From assembly GCF_024168045.1 (NCBI RefSeq), contig NZ_CP100126.1:1009501-1073500 (forward strand): a DNA stretch of 64,000 bases, given 5' to 3'. The DNA is from Dorea longicatena (GTDB taxonomy: Bacteria; Bacillota; Clostridia; Lachnospirales; Lachnospiraceae). Below the pieces are notes generated by a model. It was not told the DNA's origin and ran no database searches. It worked only from the letters and a program-made list of their open reading frames with translations. The translations under genes were made by a program, and so were the position numbers. Every line of letters starts with the position of its first letter. The stretch's first letter is position 1. Shown in pieces: positions 17,550 to 24,971 of this stretch.

Positions 17550-19259
17550 ATGGAAGGAATTGATTTATCATTTCCGTCTTATGCACAGCATGAGAGAATG
17601 GCGGCGGCACTGGAAGCAATCGCACTGAACGGCGGACAGAATTCGGCGGAAGCACTTGACGCTGCGTGCAGACAATTACTTGACGGAACAAATACAACAC
17701 GGGTTTTCTGGTCATGGTATCCGCGTGCGCTGGCGGCGGGCGAAACAGACAAATATAAATTGCTTTCAAGGTTTGCAACAGCAGCAGCACAGGCATGGAA
17801 TGGAAAGACGTACACACTGCGAAGCTATGATCCGTCAGTATCAGGAATAACAAAAATGACACCGATGGATGATCTGGCAGATAAAGCGGCAGCACAGCTG
17901 TGTACAGAAAATACTGAAGCGATCGAAGACTGGGCGGATGAAGATCCGATGACATGGTATATCAGAGCAAACGCGCTGTCACTGGAAGACGGAACCATGA
18001 ATATCACATATTTTGAAGGTGAAGATGGTTTTGACATCACTGGCGAAGATGCGCCAGTATATACATTTGCGCTTGCATTATGGATTAAAGAATGGAATGA
18101 CGGTGCATATGATTATATTTCATTCAGAACAACAAGGGGATCCGGCTATTATCCAGATGCGGGGGATGTGGATCCGAAAAATAAAAAGCGACCGATCACA
18201 TGGCACGCAACATTCCCCGGTGGTCTGGACAGCAAAGGCGCATTGACATCCGGCGCAGGGATCAAGGCATATAACTTCGCATCAGCAACGGCGGGGATCC
18301 AGAAGGCACGACAGAAAACAATTTATGAAGGACTGTGGAATGACTGCGATACAAGATGGATTCTTCGTATGTGGCAGTTAAGACATTTTGATCTGGAAAA
18401 CTCAAACATCGCTGAAGGATGCACAAGTTACAACTATCAGTACATGGTAGCGTTGCCGGAAGAAAATGTGAAAAGGGTTCTTCTGTCTGCAAGTCAGGCA
18501 GCAGGATTCATTGTCGGATCCACGGTATCGGTTGGCGATATGGGCGCACAGTCGAATAAAGACAGATGGAATGCATGGATGCGTAACCTTGCGGATCTGG
18601 TGAAAGTATCTTCAATCGAAAAAGTAACAGTAAATGGAACAGAATACACAGCGATCAATCTTGACATCAGCGGAACGATCACAACGACAGCAACAACGTG
18701 TATTTCAACTATGCCGTGGCATTCGGGCGCAACAGAAGCATTGCCGGGACATAAAGACGGATGCACATTCAGCCTGACAGCAGGAAAGACACCGCTTCGT
18801 GTTGCTGGTGTAGAAGTTTTGGATGGATCATATACGATCGGGCTGGATCCACTGTATGACACGACTGCAAATGAAGCAGGAGGATTTGATTGTACTGTGT
18901 ATCAGTGCCGCGACAGTCAGAAACTGTCGGGATCAATCACAGCGGACTATGAAGATACAGGTATTGTATATTCCGGTATGCCGTCCGGATGGAACTATGT
19001 GAAAGCATTTATCAAGTCAAAGTTGGGTGTGCTGTTTCCGAAGCTGATCGGCGGATCTTCAACGACTTATTTTAAATCGGCTTTCTACGGTTCCAACTCC
19101 GCCGGGGTTCGCTGCCCGTGGCGTTTTGCGTACTTGTACGATGGCGGGGCTGCTGGTCTGGCTGCGGAGACTGGCAACCATGCGCCGGGTAGCTCGAACT
19201 GGTACGGTCGTCCGCGGCTTTGTGGCGCGGGTAAAAAGCGGGGTGAATGGTCTGCGTAA
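17550..19259 (+). CDS. DGR-diversified tail receptor-binding protein
   Basis: A 569-aa protein whose last 60 residues contain the DGR variable repeat. The N-terminal two thirds have no family I can name; they probably attach to the baseplate. The C-terminus from about residue 505 (SAFYGSNSAGVRCPWRF, NHAPGSSNWYGRPRL) has the C-type-lectin-like (FGE) fold pattern of DGR variable proteins. Twelve residues differ from the template: 515, 528, 530, 531, 534, 541, 544, 548, 552, 553, 557, 558, mostly Asn in the template. Such surface residues bind ligands in known DGR proteins, so this is the likely host-recognition tip. The stop codon lies in the loop of a hairpin. Confidence 0.9.
   Translation: MEGIDLSFPSYAQHERMAAALEAIALNGGQNSAEALDAACRQLLDGTNTTRVFWSWYPRALAAGETDKYKLLSRFATAAAQAWNGKTYTLRSYDPSVSGITKMTPMDDLADKAAAQLCTENTEAIEDWADEDPMTWYIRANALSLEDGTMNITYFEGEDGFDITGEDAPVYTFALALWIKEWNDGAYDYISFRTTRGSGYYPDAGDVDPKNKKRPITWHATFPGGLDSKGALTSGAGIKAYNFASATAGIQKARQKTIYEGLWNDCDTRWILRMWQLRHFDLENSNIAEGCTSYNYQYMVALPEENVKRVLLSASQAAGFIVGSTVSVGDMGAQSNKDRWNAWMRNLADLVKVSSIEKVTVNGTEYTAINLDISGTITTTATTCISTMPWHSGATEALPGHKDGCTFSLTAGKTPLRVAGVEVLDGSYTIGLDPLYDTTANEAGGFDCTVYQCRDSQKLSGSITADYEDTGIVYSGMPSGWNYVKAFIKSKLGVLFPKLIGGSSTTYFKSAFYGSNSAGVRCPWRFAYLYDGGAAGLAAETGNHAPGSSNWYGRPRLCGAGKKRGEWSA
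19076..19224 (+). repeat. DGR variable repeat (VR)
   Basis: A 149-bp segment at the 3' end of the target gene, aligned without gaps to the template repeat 257 bp downstream. It differs at 14 sites: 19092, 19131, 19137, 19140, 19149, 19150, 19171, 19179, 19192, 19203, 19206, 19217, 19218 and 19222. At each the template has A. None of the 119 non-A template positions differs. Beyond 19224 the match is lost at a template T. This is the adenine-specific mutagenesis signature of a DGR. Confidence 0.97.
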
Positions 19260-19267
19260 GCAGACCA
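19248..19267 (+). other. DGR post-VR hairpin/cruciform
   Basis: A perfect 8-bp stem TGGTCTGC (19248-19255) with GCAGACCA (19260-19267) and a 4-nt loop GTAA. It lies 23 bp downstream of the VR end. Hairpins of 7-10 bp with 4-nt loops at this place stimulate cDNA integration in studied DGRs. The template copy has no such hairpin, which fits one-way TR-to-VR transfer. The TAA stop of the target gene is inside the loop. Confidence 0.85.
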
Positions 19268-19332
19268 GAGGGGCAAGACCACTCATACACACCTAACAGG
19301 AAAAGAAAATAAAAAGGGTATGCAGGCGCGGG

Positions 19333-19481
19333 ATCGGCTTTCTACGGTACCAACTCCGCCGGGGTTCGCTGCCCGTGGCGTTTTGCGAACTTGAACAATG
19401 GCGGGAATGCTGGTCTGGCTGCGGAGAATGGCAACAATGCGCCGGGTAACTCGAACTGGAACAGTCGTCCGCGAATTTATG
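19333..19481 (+). repeat. DGR template repeat (TR)
   Basis: A 149-bp template with 30 adenines, concentrated in AAC/AAT codons in the frame matching VR (FANLNNGGNAG, ENGNNAPGNSNWN). Fourteen of the 30 are changed in VR. The TR lies between the target gene and the reverse transcriptase gene and is presumably transcribed as part of a non-coding RNA that is copied by the transcriptase. An open frame of 71 codons crosses it but is only a by-product of the VR homology. Confidence 0.97.
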
Positions 19482-19676
19482 TATTTATGAAGGCAGGTGA
19501 AAACTTGCTGAAATGCGTCTGTATATCCGCGCATAAGCGAAAATCAGTAAAACCGGAAGCCGGGAAACTGGCATGTATAACCGCGGGTTATGCGTGCGGC
19601 AAGTAGTAACAAGACGGATCCTGATTCAAGGATCTGTCGCAACCGAAAGCCGCTTCACACATAAAGTAAAAATAAG
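19482..19676 (+). ncRNA. Structured TR-RT spacer (probable part of the DGR template RNA)
   Basis: No gene is supported here. Two strong hairpins are visible: a 12-bp stem with a 3-nt loop (19571-19582 with 19586-19597, two G-U pairs) and a 10-bp stem with a 6-nt loop (19613-19622 with 19629-19638, one G-U pair). In the studied Bordetella phage DGR, the spacer between TR and the transcriptase gene is required for cDNA priming. A similar role is inferred here. The stretch ends at the transcriptase ATG. Confidence 0.6.
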
Positions 19677-21071
19677 ATGGCACATAAAAAGAGATATAAA
19701 AAGTTAAGCAGACAGCTGTGCGAACAGGCAGTTGTCGAATGTTTCAAAGGAAAATGGAGAAGAAACGATGTACTGACGTTTATTGAAAAGTATGCAGGAA
19801 TTCCACGCGACGATATAAAAATAGATGATTTATCCGGATCGTGGAAGTACAAAAATGAAGCTGTTGAAGCGATTGGCTTGGCAATGCTTGGGATTGTGGA
19901 AGATCTGGTCGATCACGGAATAGAACCGGACGATATGGAACCAGTGACGATCCGGCAGCGTCCGGATGGAATGACGGGAAAGATCAGGGACATTGCACTG
20001 CTGTGTATTATGCATCAGCTGATCGGTCATATTACGAAACTGATGATAGAACCATTGATTCAGGCGCGATTGCTTCCAACGCAACATGCAAGCATTCCGG
20101 GACACGGGCAGACAATGCTGAAAGATCAGATGTTGCGTTATTTCCTGAAGGAATCGCTGGGAATTGAATATGTGAGAAAAACAGATGTTGTACATGCATA
20201 TGCTTCACTTCAATACGATGTATGTATAGAACTGGTGATGATGGAAATTCCGAAAGCAAGATATGCGATCGGGCTGCTGAAATATTTAAAGAGCGTCGCA
20301 CCGGGCGGACATCTGATCATCGGCGGGTATCTTGATGCATGGCTCTTTAATTTTGCGATGTCGTATGCGATCCGCTATCTGTATACACTGGGATCGACGC
20401 GAAGAGGAAAAAAGATACCGTATGTTATACGCTGCGGAACATTTATGGATGATTTTTCGATAGGATCCGGATCCATAAAAGGAGAACAGCGGGCAGTAAA
20501 AGCATTGGACAAGTGGATGACAAAGAATCGGCACTTGCAAATAAAAGAAACGACAGGAATTATCAAGCTGTTGCCGATTGAAGAAGAAAAGCGAAGGCGG
20601 AACCTGCCGCGTCCGGGGCAAAGGGGCGTACCGATGCTGGACATGGCAGGATACAGAATCAGCAGAACACACATCACGATCCGGCGGCGCGTATTCAAAA
20701 GGGCAAGACGACAGCTGATCCGTGGATATAGAGAACTGAAGCGTGATGGAACACTGCGCCGTGAACGGGCGCAGAAGATAATATCGTATAACAGCTATAT
20801 TGAACAATCTGATTCATTCCATTTACAAGAAAGATACCACACGGAAGAACTGCTTCAGGTGGCGCATTGCGTAAATGGATTCTATGGACAACTGGAATAT
20901 CAGAAAAGAATGGAGGAATTGCATGATTTACTTGAACGTAGATGCAGATCAGAAGCCGGAAAAGGTAATGATGGAAAATCTTCCGGGTGGCGCAATGACC
21001 GTCAGGATGGCGGACAATATCAAGGAATACCGTCAGGAAGACGCAAAGGATCGGAAGATGTACCGTTTTGA
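19677..21071 (+). CDS. DGR reverse transcriptase
   Basis: A 464-aa reverse transcriptase. Palm motifs: GKIRDIALL (about 101-109), PTQHASIPGHGQ (about 134-145), VRKTDVVHAYASL with the first catalytic Asp near 160, GHLIIGGYLDAWLFNF (about 201-216), and GTFMDDFSIGSG with Asp 248-249. It copies the template RNA with errors at adenines. At the position where DGR enzymes usually have IGxxxSQ it shows IGGYLDA, so the Ser-Gln pair is replaced. There is no extra domain. The last 50 residues overlap the next gene and are low in complexity. The upstream ribosome site is weak. No Avd gene lies beside it. Confidence 0.93.
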   Translation: MAHKKRYKKLSRQLCEQAVVECFKGKWRRNDVLTFIEKYAGIPRDDIKIDDLSGSWKYKNEAVEAIGLAMLGIVEDLVDHGIEPDDMEPVTIRQRPDGMTGKIRDIALLCIMHQLIGHITKLMIEPLIQARLLPTQHASIPGHGQTMLKDQMLRYFLKESLGIEYVRKTDVVHAYASLQYDVCIELVMMEIPKARYAIGLLKYLKSVAPGGHLIIGGYLDAWLFNFAMSYAIRYLYTLGSTRRGKKIPYVIRCGTFMDDFSIGSGSIKGEQRAVKALDKWMTKNRHLQIKETTGIIKLLPIEEEKRRRNLPRPGQRGVPMLDMAGYRISRTHITIRRRVFKRARRQLIRGYRELKRDGTLRRERAQKIISYNSYIEQSDSFHLQERYHTEELLQVAHCVNGFYGQLEYQKRMEELHDLLERRCRSEAGKGNDGKSSGWRNDRQDGGQYQGIPSGRRKGSEDVPF

Positions 21072-21324
21072 TGAAGTAGTGTTTGAACTTCCGGCGGACA
21101 GCACGATCACGACAAAACAGATCGAAGATGACTTTGAAAAATACTGGGAGTACGGGAAGACTGATCAGGCTGGAAAAGACGAAGACATGAAAGATGATGA
21201 ACCGGATCCGGAAAGTGGGGGAATGACGCGGGCAGAAATGACCGTTGAAATTCAGAAACTTCAGGAAAAGAATGAAATGCTGGAATCCTGTCTGCTGGAA
21301 ATGTCGGAGCTTGTATATGCTTAA
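20923..21324 (+). CDS. Phage protein of unknown function (acidic, C-terminal coiled coil)
   Basis: A 133-aa protein starting at ATG 20923, preceded by TGGAGGAATTGC; longer in-frame starts lack a site. It overlaps the 3' end of the transcriptase gene by 149 bp in another frame. It has a mixed N-terminal domain (YLNVDADQKPEKVMMENLPG), an acidic linker and a C-terminal helix ending LESCLLEMSELVYA, an ending I associate with small phage genes near tail fibres. It does not look like the basic four-helix Avd accessory protein. Function is unknown. Confidence 0.65.
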   Translation: MIYLNVDADQKPEKVMMENLPGGAMTVRMADNIKEYRQEDAKDRKMYRFDEVVFELPADSTITTKQIEDDFEKYWEYGKTDQAGKDEDMKDDEPDPESGGMTRAEMTVEIQKLQEKNEMLESCLLEMSELVYA

Positions 21325-21375
21325 TTTTGTTAGGCATTCAATATACAAAATTTTATTCGGGAAGGAGGGGCAGAC

Positions 21376-21603
21376 ATGGGCGAAGTGAAGGAACCGTATG
21401 AAGGCGGAACCGGAAGCCTGCTGGAAGTCGTCGACATGATGTGCGGCGTAACGGAAAAGCTGGCAGACATCGTCAGAAAACAGGCTGTCCTGATCGAGCA
21501 GGAGAGGATCGCGGGCGCGGTCTTCCCTGCCGATCTTTCGGAAGAAAGAAAACAGGCGGAAGATGATCTTGACAGGATCGAAATGAAACTAAGGAGGATA
21601 TGA
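21376..21603 (+). CDS. Small helical phage protein, unknown function
   Basis: A 75-aa mostly helical protein (LLEVVDMMCGVTEKLADIV, then SEERKQAEDDLDRIEMKLRR). It starts at ATG 21376 after GGGAAGGAGGGGCAGAC and ends two bases before the holin start, so it belongs to the lysis transcript. It has no signal peptide or membrane segment. I cannot assign a function; many phages have a small coiled-coil gene here between fibre and holin genes. Confidence 0.65.
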   Translation: MGEVKEPYEGGTGSLLEVVDMMCGVTEKLADIVRKQAVLIEQERIAGAVFPADLSEERKQAEDDLDRIEMKLRRI

Positions 21604-21604
21604 C

Positions 21605-22036
21605 ATGAAAGAAGGAATCTGCACTGCTGTTGGAGTAGTGGGAAGCGCGATTGCAGCTGCTTTCGGTGGATGGGATCAGGCACTTGTGACGTTGGTGATC
21701 TTTATGGTGATTGATTATTTATCGGGGCTGATTGTTGCGGGAATTTTTCACAACAGCAGAAAAACAGAAAATGGAGCGTTGGAAAGCAGAGCCGGATGGA
21801 AGGGGCTGTGCAGAAAAGGTGTGACATTGCTGTTTGTGTTGATCGCATACCGTCTGGATCTTGCGCTGGGTGTAAATTATATTCGCAATGCAGTGATCAT
21901 TGGATTCATGGCAAATGAATTGATCAGCATCACGGAAAATGCCGGACTGATGGGAATTCCACTTCCGACAGTGATCCAGAATGCAATCGAAGTTTTGACA
22001 CGAAAAGCATCTGTGTCAAAGGATGGTGAACAGTAA
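21605..22036 (+). CDS. Phage holin (toxin secretion/phage lysis holin family)
   Basis: A 143-aa membrane protein. Hydrophobic segments lie at about residues 8-24, 26-48, 73-90 and 94-112, with FMVIDYLSGLIVAGIFHN and SRAGWKGLCRKGV, the signature of the holin-4 (TcdE/phi-C31-type) family. It makes the membrane lesion that lets the endolysin reach the wall. Its stop overlaps the start of the endolysin gene (TAATG), so the two are coupled. Confidence 0.9.
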   Translation: MKEGICTAVGVVGSAIAAAFGGWDQALVTLVIFMVIDYLSGLIVAGIFHNSRKTENGALESRAGWKGLCRKGVTLLFVLIAYRLDLALGVNYIRNAVIIGFMANELISITENAGLMGIPLPTVIQNAIEVLTRKASVSKDGEQ

Positions 22037-23679
22037 TGAAAAAAGAATATCTGACAATTTTGACCAACATTATCGGCGGCGTGGAATCTGGCGGGCAGAC
22101 ATACGGAAAAAGAAAATATGGTGCGTATGCCGGAAAAGCAGCAAATGCAGACAATGAAAAAACGTGTACATTAGGCTGGGCGCAAAATTATGGGAATGAA
22201 GGCAGAAGATTGTGTCAGATGATCCTGAAGGCAGATCCGAAAGCCTTCAGGACTGCTGACACAGCAGGAATCGAAAAGAAACTGTCAGTAGACTGGGAAG
22301 CTACAAGATGGAATCCGACAGCAAAAGAAAAGGCTGCATTGATTGCGATTATCACAACGGATGCAGGAAAGAAGTGTCAGGATGATTTATTCAAGGAACT
22401 GATGGAAAAATACATCGCTGAAGCTGAAGCATACGGTGTTGATAATATACAAGCACAGGTGATGTGGTGCGAAATAGAACATCTTGGTGGTTCAAAGCCA
22501 GTAAAACGAATTTTTGCGAGAGCGAAAAAACCATATACACCTGATACCGTGTATGCATCGCTGATCTTGGATCAGAAGGATACAAGCAATGATAATCAGG
22601 TGGGGGATAAAAAGTTTGAAAGCAGACATCAGTGCTGCGTGCGGTGGATTAAACAGTACGTTGTGGACAATGTGGATAAATCAGGGGAAGAAGGTGCAAA
22701 AATGTATTCAAGACAGGCTGTTGTGGATCTGGTAGAAAGCTGGATCGGAAAAAATGAAGCGGATGGATCATATAAATCAATTATTGATATTTATAATAGC
22801 TTCACAGGTGCCTTCCCGCGTGGGACAAAAATGGCGTATGGATGGGCGTGGTGCGCTTGCACTTGGTCAGCACTTGCCGTTGCGTTGAAATATACGGCAA
22901 TTATGCCGATTGAAATCAGCTGCTATTATCTGATTGAAAGAGCGAAGCAGATGGGCGTATGGGAAGAAAATGATGCACACGTTCCGAAGCTGGGCGAAGC
23001 GGTGCTGTATGATTGGCAGGATAACGGTGTGGGCGACAATACCGGAACACCGGATCATGTTGGAACGGTTACATACGTTAATCAGGTAGCAGGATATTTT
23101 GTCGTTACCGAAGGCAATTACAGCGACAGCGTAAAGAAAAGAACGGTATCGCTGAATGGAAGATATATTCGAGGATTTATCACGCCAAAATATGACAGTG
23201 ATCAGGCGGAAAGCAAGCCAGTAAATACACCGGGAAAGAGCGTGTCAACCGTAGCGCATGAAGTAATTGCGGGACAGTGGGGGAATGGAGAAGCAAGAAG
23301 AAAAGCACTTTCTGCAAGTGGTTATGATCCGGATACTATTCAGAAAGAGGTAAACAGAATTCTGAATGGATCAGCGGCAACAACTACGAAACCACAGCCA
23401 GCAGATCAGACCATCAGCAAAACAGTCAAGTCAACATGCTATGCAAGAGAGTATGACAAGAAGCTGGCGGGATCTTACGTCACAACAGCTGATCTGTATT
23501 GTAGAAACGACGCTGGAAAGAATAAAAAGGCTTTGTGCTGCATCCCGAAAGGAACCACAGTGCATAATTACGGCTATTATAATACATCGAATGGAACGAA
23601 ATGGTTATATATTACTGTAACACTTGATGGAGTGGAGTATATCGGATTCAGTTCAATCAGTTACCTGAAAGCAAAATAG
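22036..23679 (+). CDS. Endolysin with CHAP-like and Cpl-7-type wall-binding domains
   Basis: A 547-aa modular lysin. Residues 1 to about 215 are a lysozyme/VgrG-type catalytic domain (NIIGGVESGGQTYGKRKY, TCTLGWAQNYGNEGR). About 230-390 is a CHAP-like amidase/endopeptidase with Cys 273 in WAWCACTW and His 341 in PDHVGTVTYV. About 405-445 is a Cpl-7-type cell-wall-binding repeat (EVIAGQWGNGEARRKAL). The last 85 residues look like an SH3-type domain. Two catalytic domains suggest cleavage of both glycan and peptide. It is coupled to the holin. Confidence 0.85.
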   Translation: MKKEYLTILTNIIGGVESGGQTYGKRKYGAYAGKAANADNEKTCTLGWAQNYGNEGRRLCQMILKADPKAFRTADTAGIEKKLSVDWEATRWNPTAKEKAALIAIITTDAGKKCQDDLFKELMEKYIAEAEAYGVDNIQAQVMWCEIEHLGGSKPVKRIFARAKKPYTPDTVYASLILDQKDTSNDNQVGDKKFESRHQCCVRWIKQYVVDNVDKSGEEGAKMYSRQAVVDLVESWIGKNEADGSYKSIIDIYNSFTGAFPRGTKMAYGWAWCACTWSALAVALKYTAIMPIEISCYYLIERAKQMGVWEENDAHVPKLGEAVLYDWQDNGVGDNTGTPDHVGTVTYVNQVAGYFVVTEGNYSDSVKKRTVSLNGRYIRGFITPKYDSDQAESKPVNTPGKSVSTVAHEVIAGQWGNGEARRKALSASGYDPDTIQKEVNRILNGSAATTTKPQPADQTISKTVKSTCYAREYDKKLAGSYVTTADLYCRNDAGKNKKALCCIPKGTTVHNYGYYNTSNGTKWLYITVTLDGVEYIGFSSISYLKAK

Positions 23680-23694
23680 GAAGGAGGGAAACAG

Positions 23695-24231
23695 ATGTTT
23701 TATGTTGGAAACACTTTCGATGAAAAAGCGAATAAGGAATACAAAACAATTCAGAACGCAAAAAAGGCAGCAGAAAAGGATGGCTTGTCAGTATGGGATG
23801 AAGAAGGTGTAAAACTTTATCCGCTGAAAGTTGAGGTGACAGATGACGTTCCCGATGATGCAGCACTGGAAGAAAAACCGGACGGATCTGTGAATGCATA
23901 TGATGAAAACGGGAAAAAAGTTGGTGAAGTTCCGGCTGAAGAAGTGAAAGAAATAATGGATGAAATCACAGCAGAAGACGTCGAAGCAGCGGCGGCAGCA
24001 GCCAGAAGCGAAGAAGAAGTACATGGAACGATCCGCAGGGTGTTTGATGGAAGACTTCGCCTTCGCAGAAGACCTTCGTTTGAAGACGATGCAATTTGTG
24101 GCGTGACGATGTTTGATGAAAAGAAAGTCGAGAAGAAAGCAAAGATCGGTGACGGGGTACTTTACAAGACGACAGACGGGTACTGGATTTCAGGAGATCC
24201 AGAACACACAGAATTTATTCCGGAGGAATAA
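23695..24231 (+). CDS. Phage protein with SH3-like C-terminus, lysis-linked
   Basis: A 178-aa protein. The N-terminal 45 residues (GNTFDEKANKEYKTIQNAKK) are like the short module often attached to or next to phage lysins. A long acidic helical linker of about 50 residues follows. The C-terminal 65 residues (GTIRRVFDGRLRLRRRPSFE to GYWISGDPEHTEFIPEE) look like a small SH3-type barrel that could bind wall or host surface. The start has AAGGAGGGAAACAG. A lysis or wall-binding accessory role is inference. Confidence 0.6.
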   Translation: MFYVGNTFDEKANKEYKTIQNAKKAAEKDGLSVWDEEGVKLYPLKVEVTDDVPDDAALEEKPDGSVNAYDENGKKVGEVPAEEVKEIMDEITAEDVEAAAAAARSEEEVHGTIRRVFDGRLRLRRRPSFEDDAICGVTMFDEKKVEKKAKIGDGVLYKTTDGYWISGDPEHTEFIPEE

Positions 24232-24233
24232 CG

Positions 24234-24392
24234 ATGATTCCGGCATCATACATCGTCACAGCGATCGTGTCTGCGGCGTTTGGATCTGTGACAACTATTT
24301 TCATGCTATCAATAACAGCGGCAGCAAAGAAAGCGGACGAAGAGGAAGACAAGCTGTTTTGTGAGTACCTAAAAGGTAAGAAAATGGAATAA
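24234..24392 (+). CDS. Small single-span membrane protein (52 aa)
   Basis: A 52-aa frame with one strong membrane segment (residues about 4-30, SYIVTAIVSAAFGSVTTIFM onward) and a charged C-terminus DEEEDKLFCEYLKGKKME. ATG 24234 follows CGGAGGAATAACG. It is the last gene before the terminator of the late transcript. It could be a second holin, an antiholin or a spanin-like accessory, but nothing in the sequence decides that. Confidence 0.7.
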   Translation: MIPASYIVTAIVSAAFGSVTTIFMLSITAAAKKADEEEDKLFCEYLKGKKME

Positions 24393-24395
24393 TGA

Positions 24396-24430
24396 AAAAG
24401 GCAGCGATCAAAGAACAGTCGCTGCCTTTT
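24396..24430 (+). terminator. Rho-independent terminator ending the late transcript
   Basis: A 12-bp perfect stem (24396-24407 with 24419-24430) closed by an 11-nt loop, ending in TTTT on the plus strand and flanked by an A-run that gives a T-run on the minus strand. It can therefore stop both the rightward lysis transcript and the leftward gene at 24512-24835. Confidence 0.85.
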
Positions 24431-24511
24431 GTGCAATATCACGAAAACAGATCGAATACATGACGCTGATCGGGATCTATGCGATGACAATATGTACAAA
24501 AAAGAAGAAAA

Positions 24512-24835
24512 TTATTTTTCTGCAATCTGCTTCAACAGGCGGATGATTTCTTCATTCTGACGCATAAGAATGAAATTCTGTTCAACCTGTGCGCGTGACA
24601 TTTCCAGTGCGAAAGTTTCATTTGAATTTCCACTTAAAAGACTTCCAAAAGAATACATTTTTGAACCTGCAAGACTGGATGCGATTTCTTTAAGGGATGC
24701 GACATTCTTTTCTTTGATGTCGTCCGAAGTGTAACTGTCGAAATCAACACCGAATTTTTCCATAGCCGCCTTGTCTTTTGCTTCCTGCTCCGCCTGTTTC
24801 TTGGCGATTTTGTCATCTGCTTTTTTACCAAACAT
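24512..24835 (-). CDS. Unknown prophage protein, leftward (107 aa)
   Basis: The only well-supported minus-strand gene in the prophage part. Start ATG is at 24835, with an AAGGGGG site just upstream; longer starts run through the regulatory gap. Residues 1-35 are very charged and helical (KKADDKIAKKQAEQEAKDKA), the middle is Ser/Gly-rich (SLAGSKMYSFGSLLSGNSN) and the end is an amphipathic helix (QNEEIIRLLKQIAEK). There is no signal peptide. It is transcribed divergently from an HTH regulator, a layout typical of lysogenic accessory genes. Function unknown. Confidence 0.7.
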   Translation of the reverse strand: MFGKKADDKIAKKQAEQEAKDKAAMEKFGVDFDSYTSDDIKEKNVASLKEIASSLAGSKMYSFGSLLSGNSNETFALEMSRAQVEQNFILMRQNEEIIRLLKQIAEK

Positions 24836-24891
24836 AGGAAAAGCCCCCTTCGTTATATAATAATATTTGATCAGTTTTCTGTAATTCTGAT

Positions 24892-24952
24892 CATTAACAC
24901 AAATATAGGTGAAAAAAGTGCTAATGTCAAGAATGATGCTGAACATTAACAC
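24892..24952. promoter_or_regulatory. Evenly spaced operator half-sites in the divergent gap
   Basis: Three 9-bp half-sites lie exactly 26 bp apart: CATTAACAC at 24892, its near inverse GTGCTAATG at 24918, and CATTAACAC at 24944. The outer two extend to an identical 11-mer CATTAACACAA. They lie between the leftward gene and the HTH gene. Repressor binding here could control both. The binding protein is inferred to be the adjacent HTH protein. Confidence 0.55.
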
Positions 24953-24971
24953 AAGGGATTGAGAATGAAGG

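Noticed and set aside
19059..19534. Several leftward frames over VR and TR that look similar to each other
   Set aside because: Their similarity is due to the VR/TR repeat itself; they have no start sites and lie opposite the target gene.
19391..19606. 71-codon rightward frame across the TR
   Set aside because: It begins inside the template repeat and reads the same frame as VR; it has no ribosome site, and its length is a by-product of homology to the target gene.
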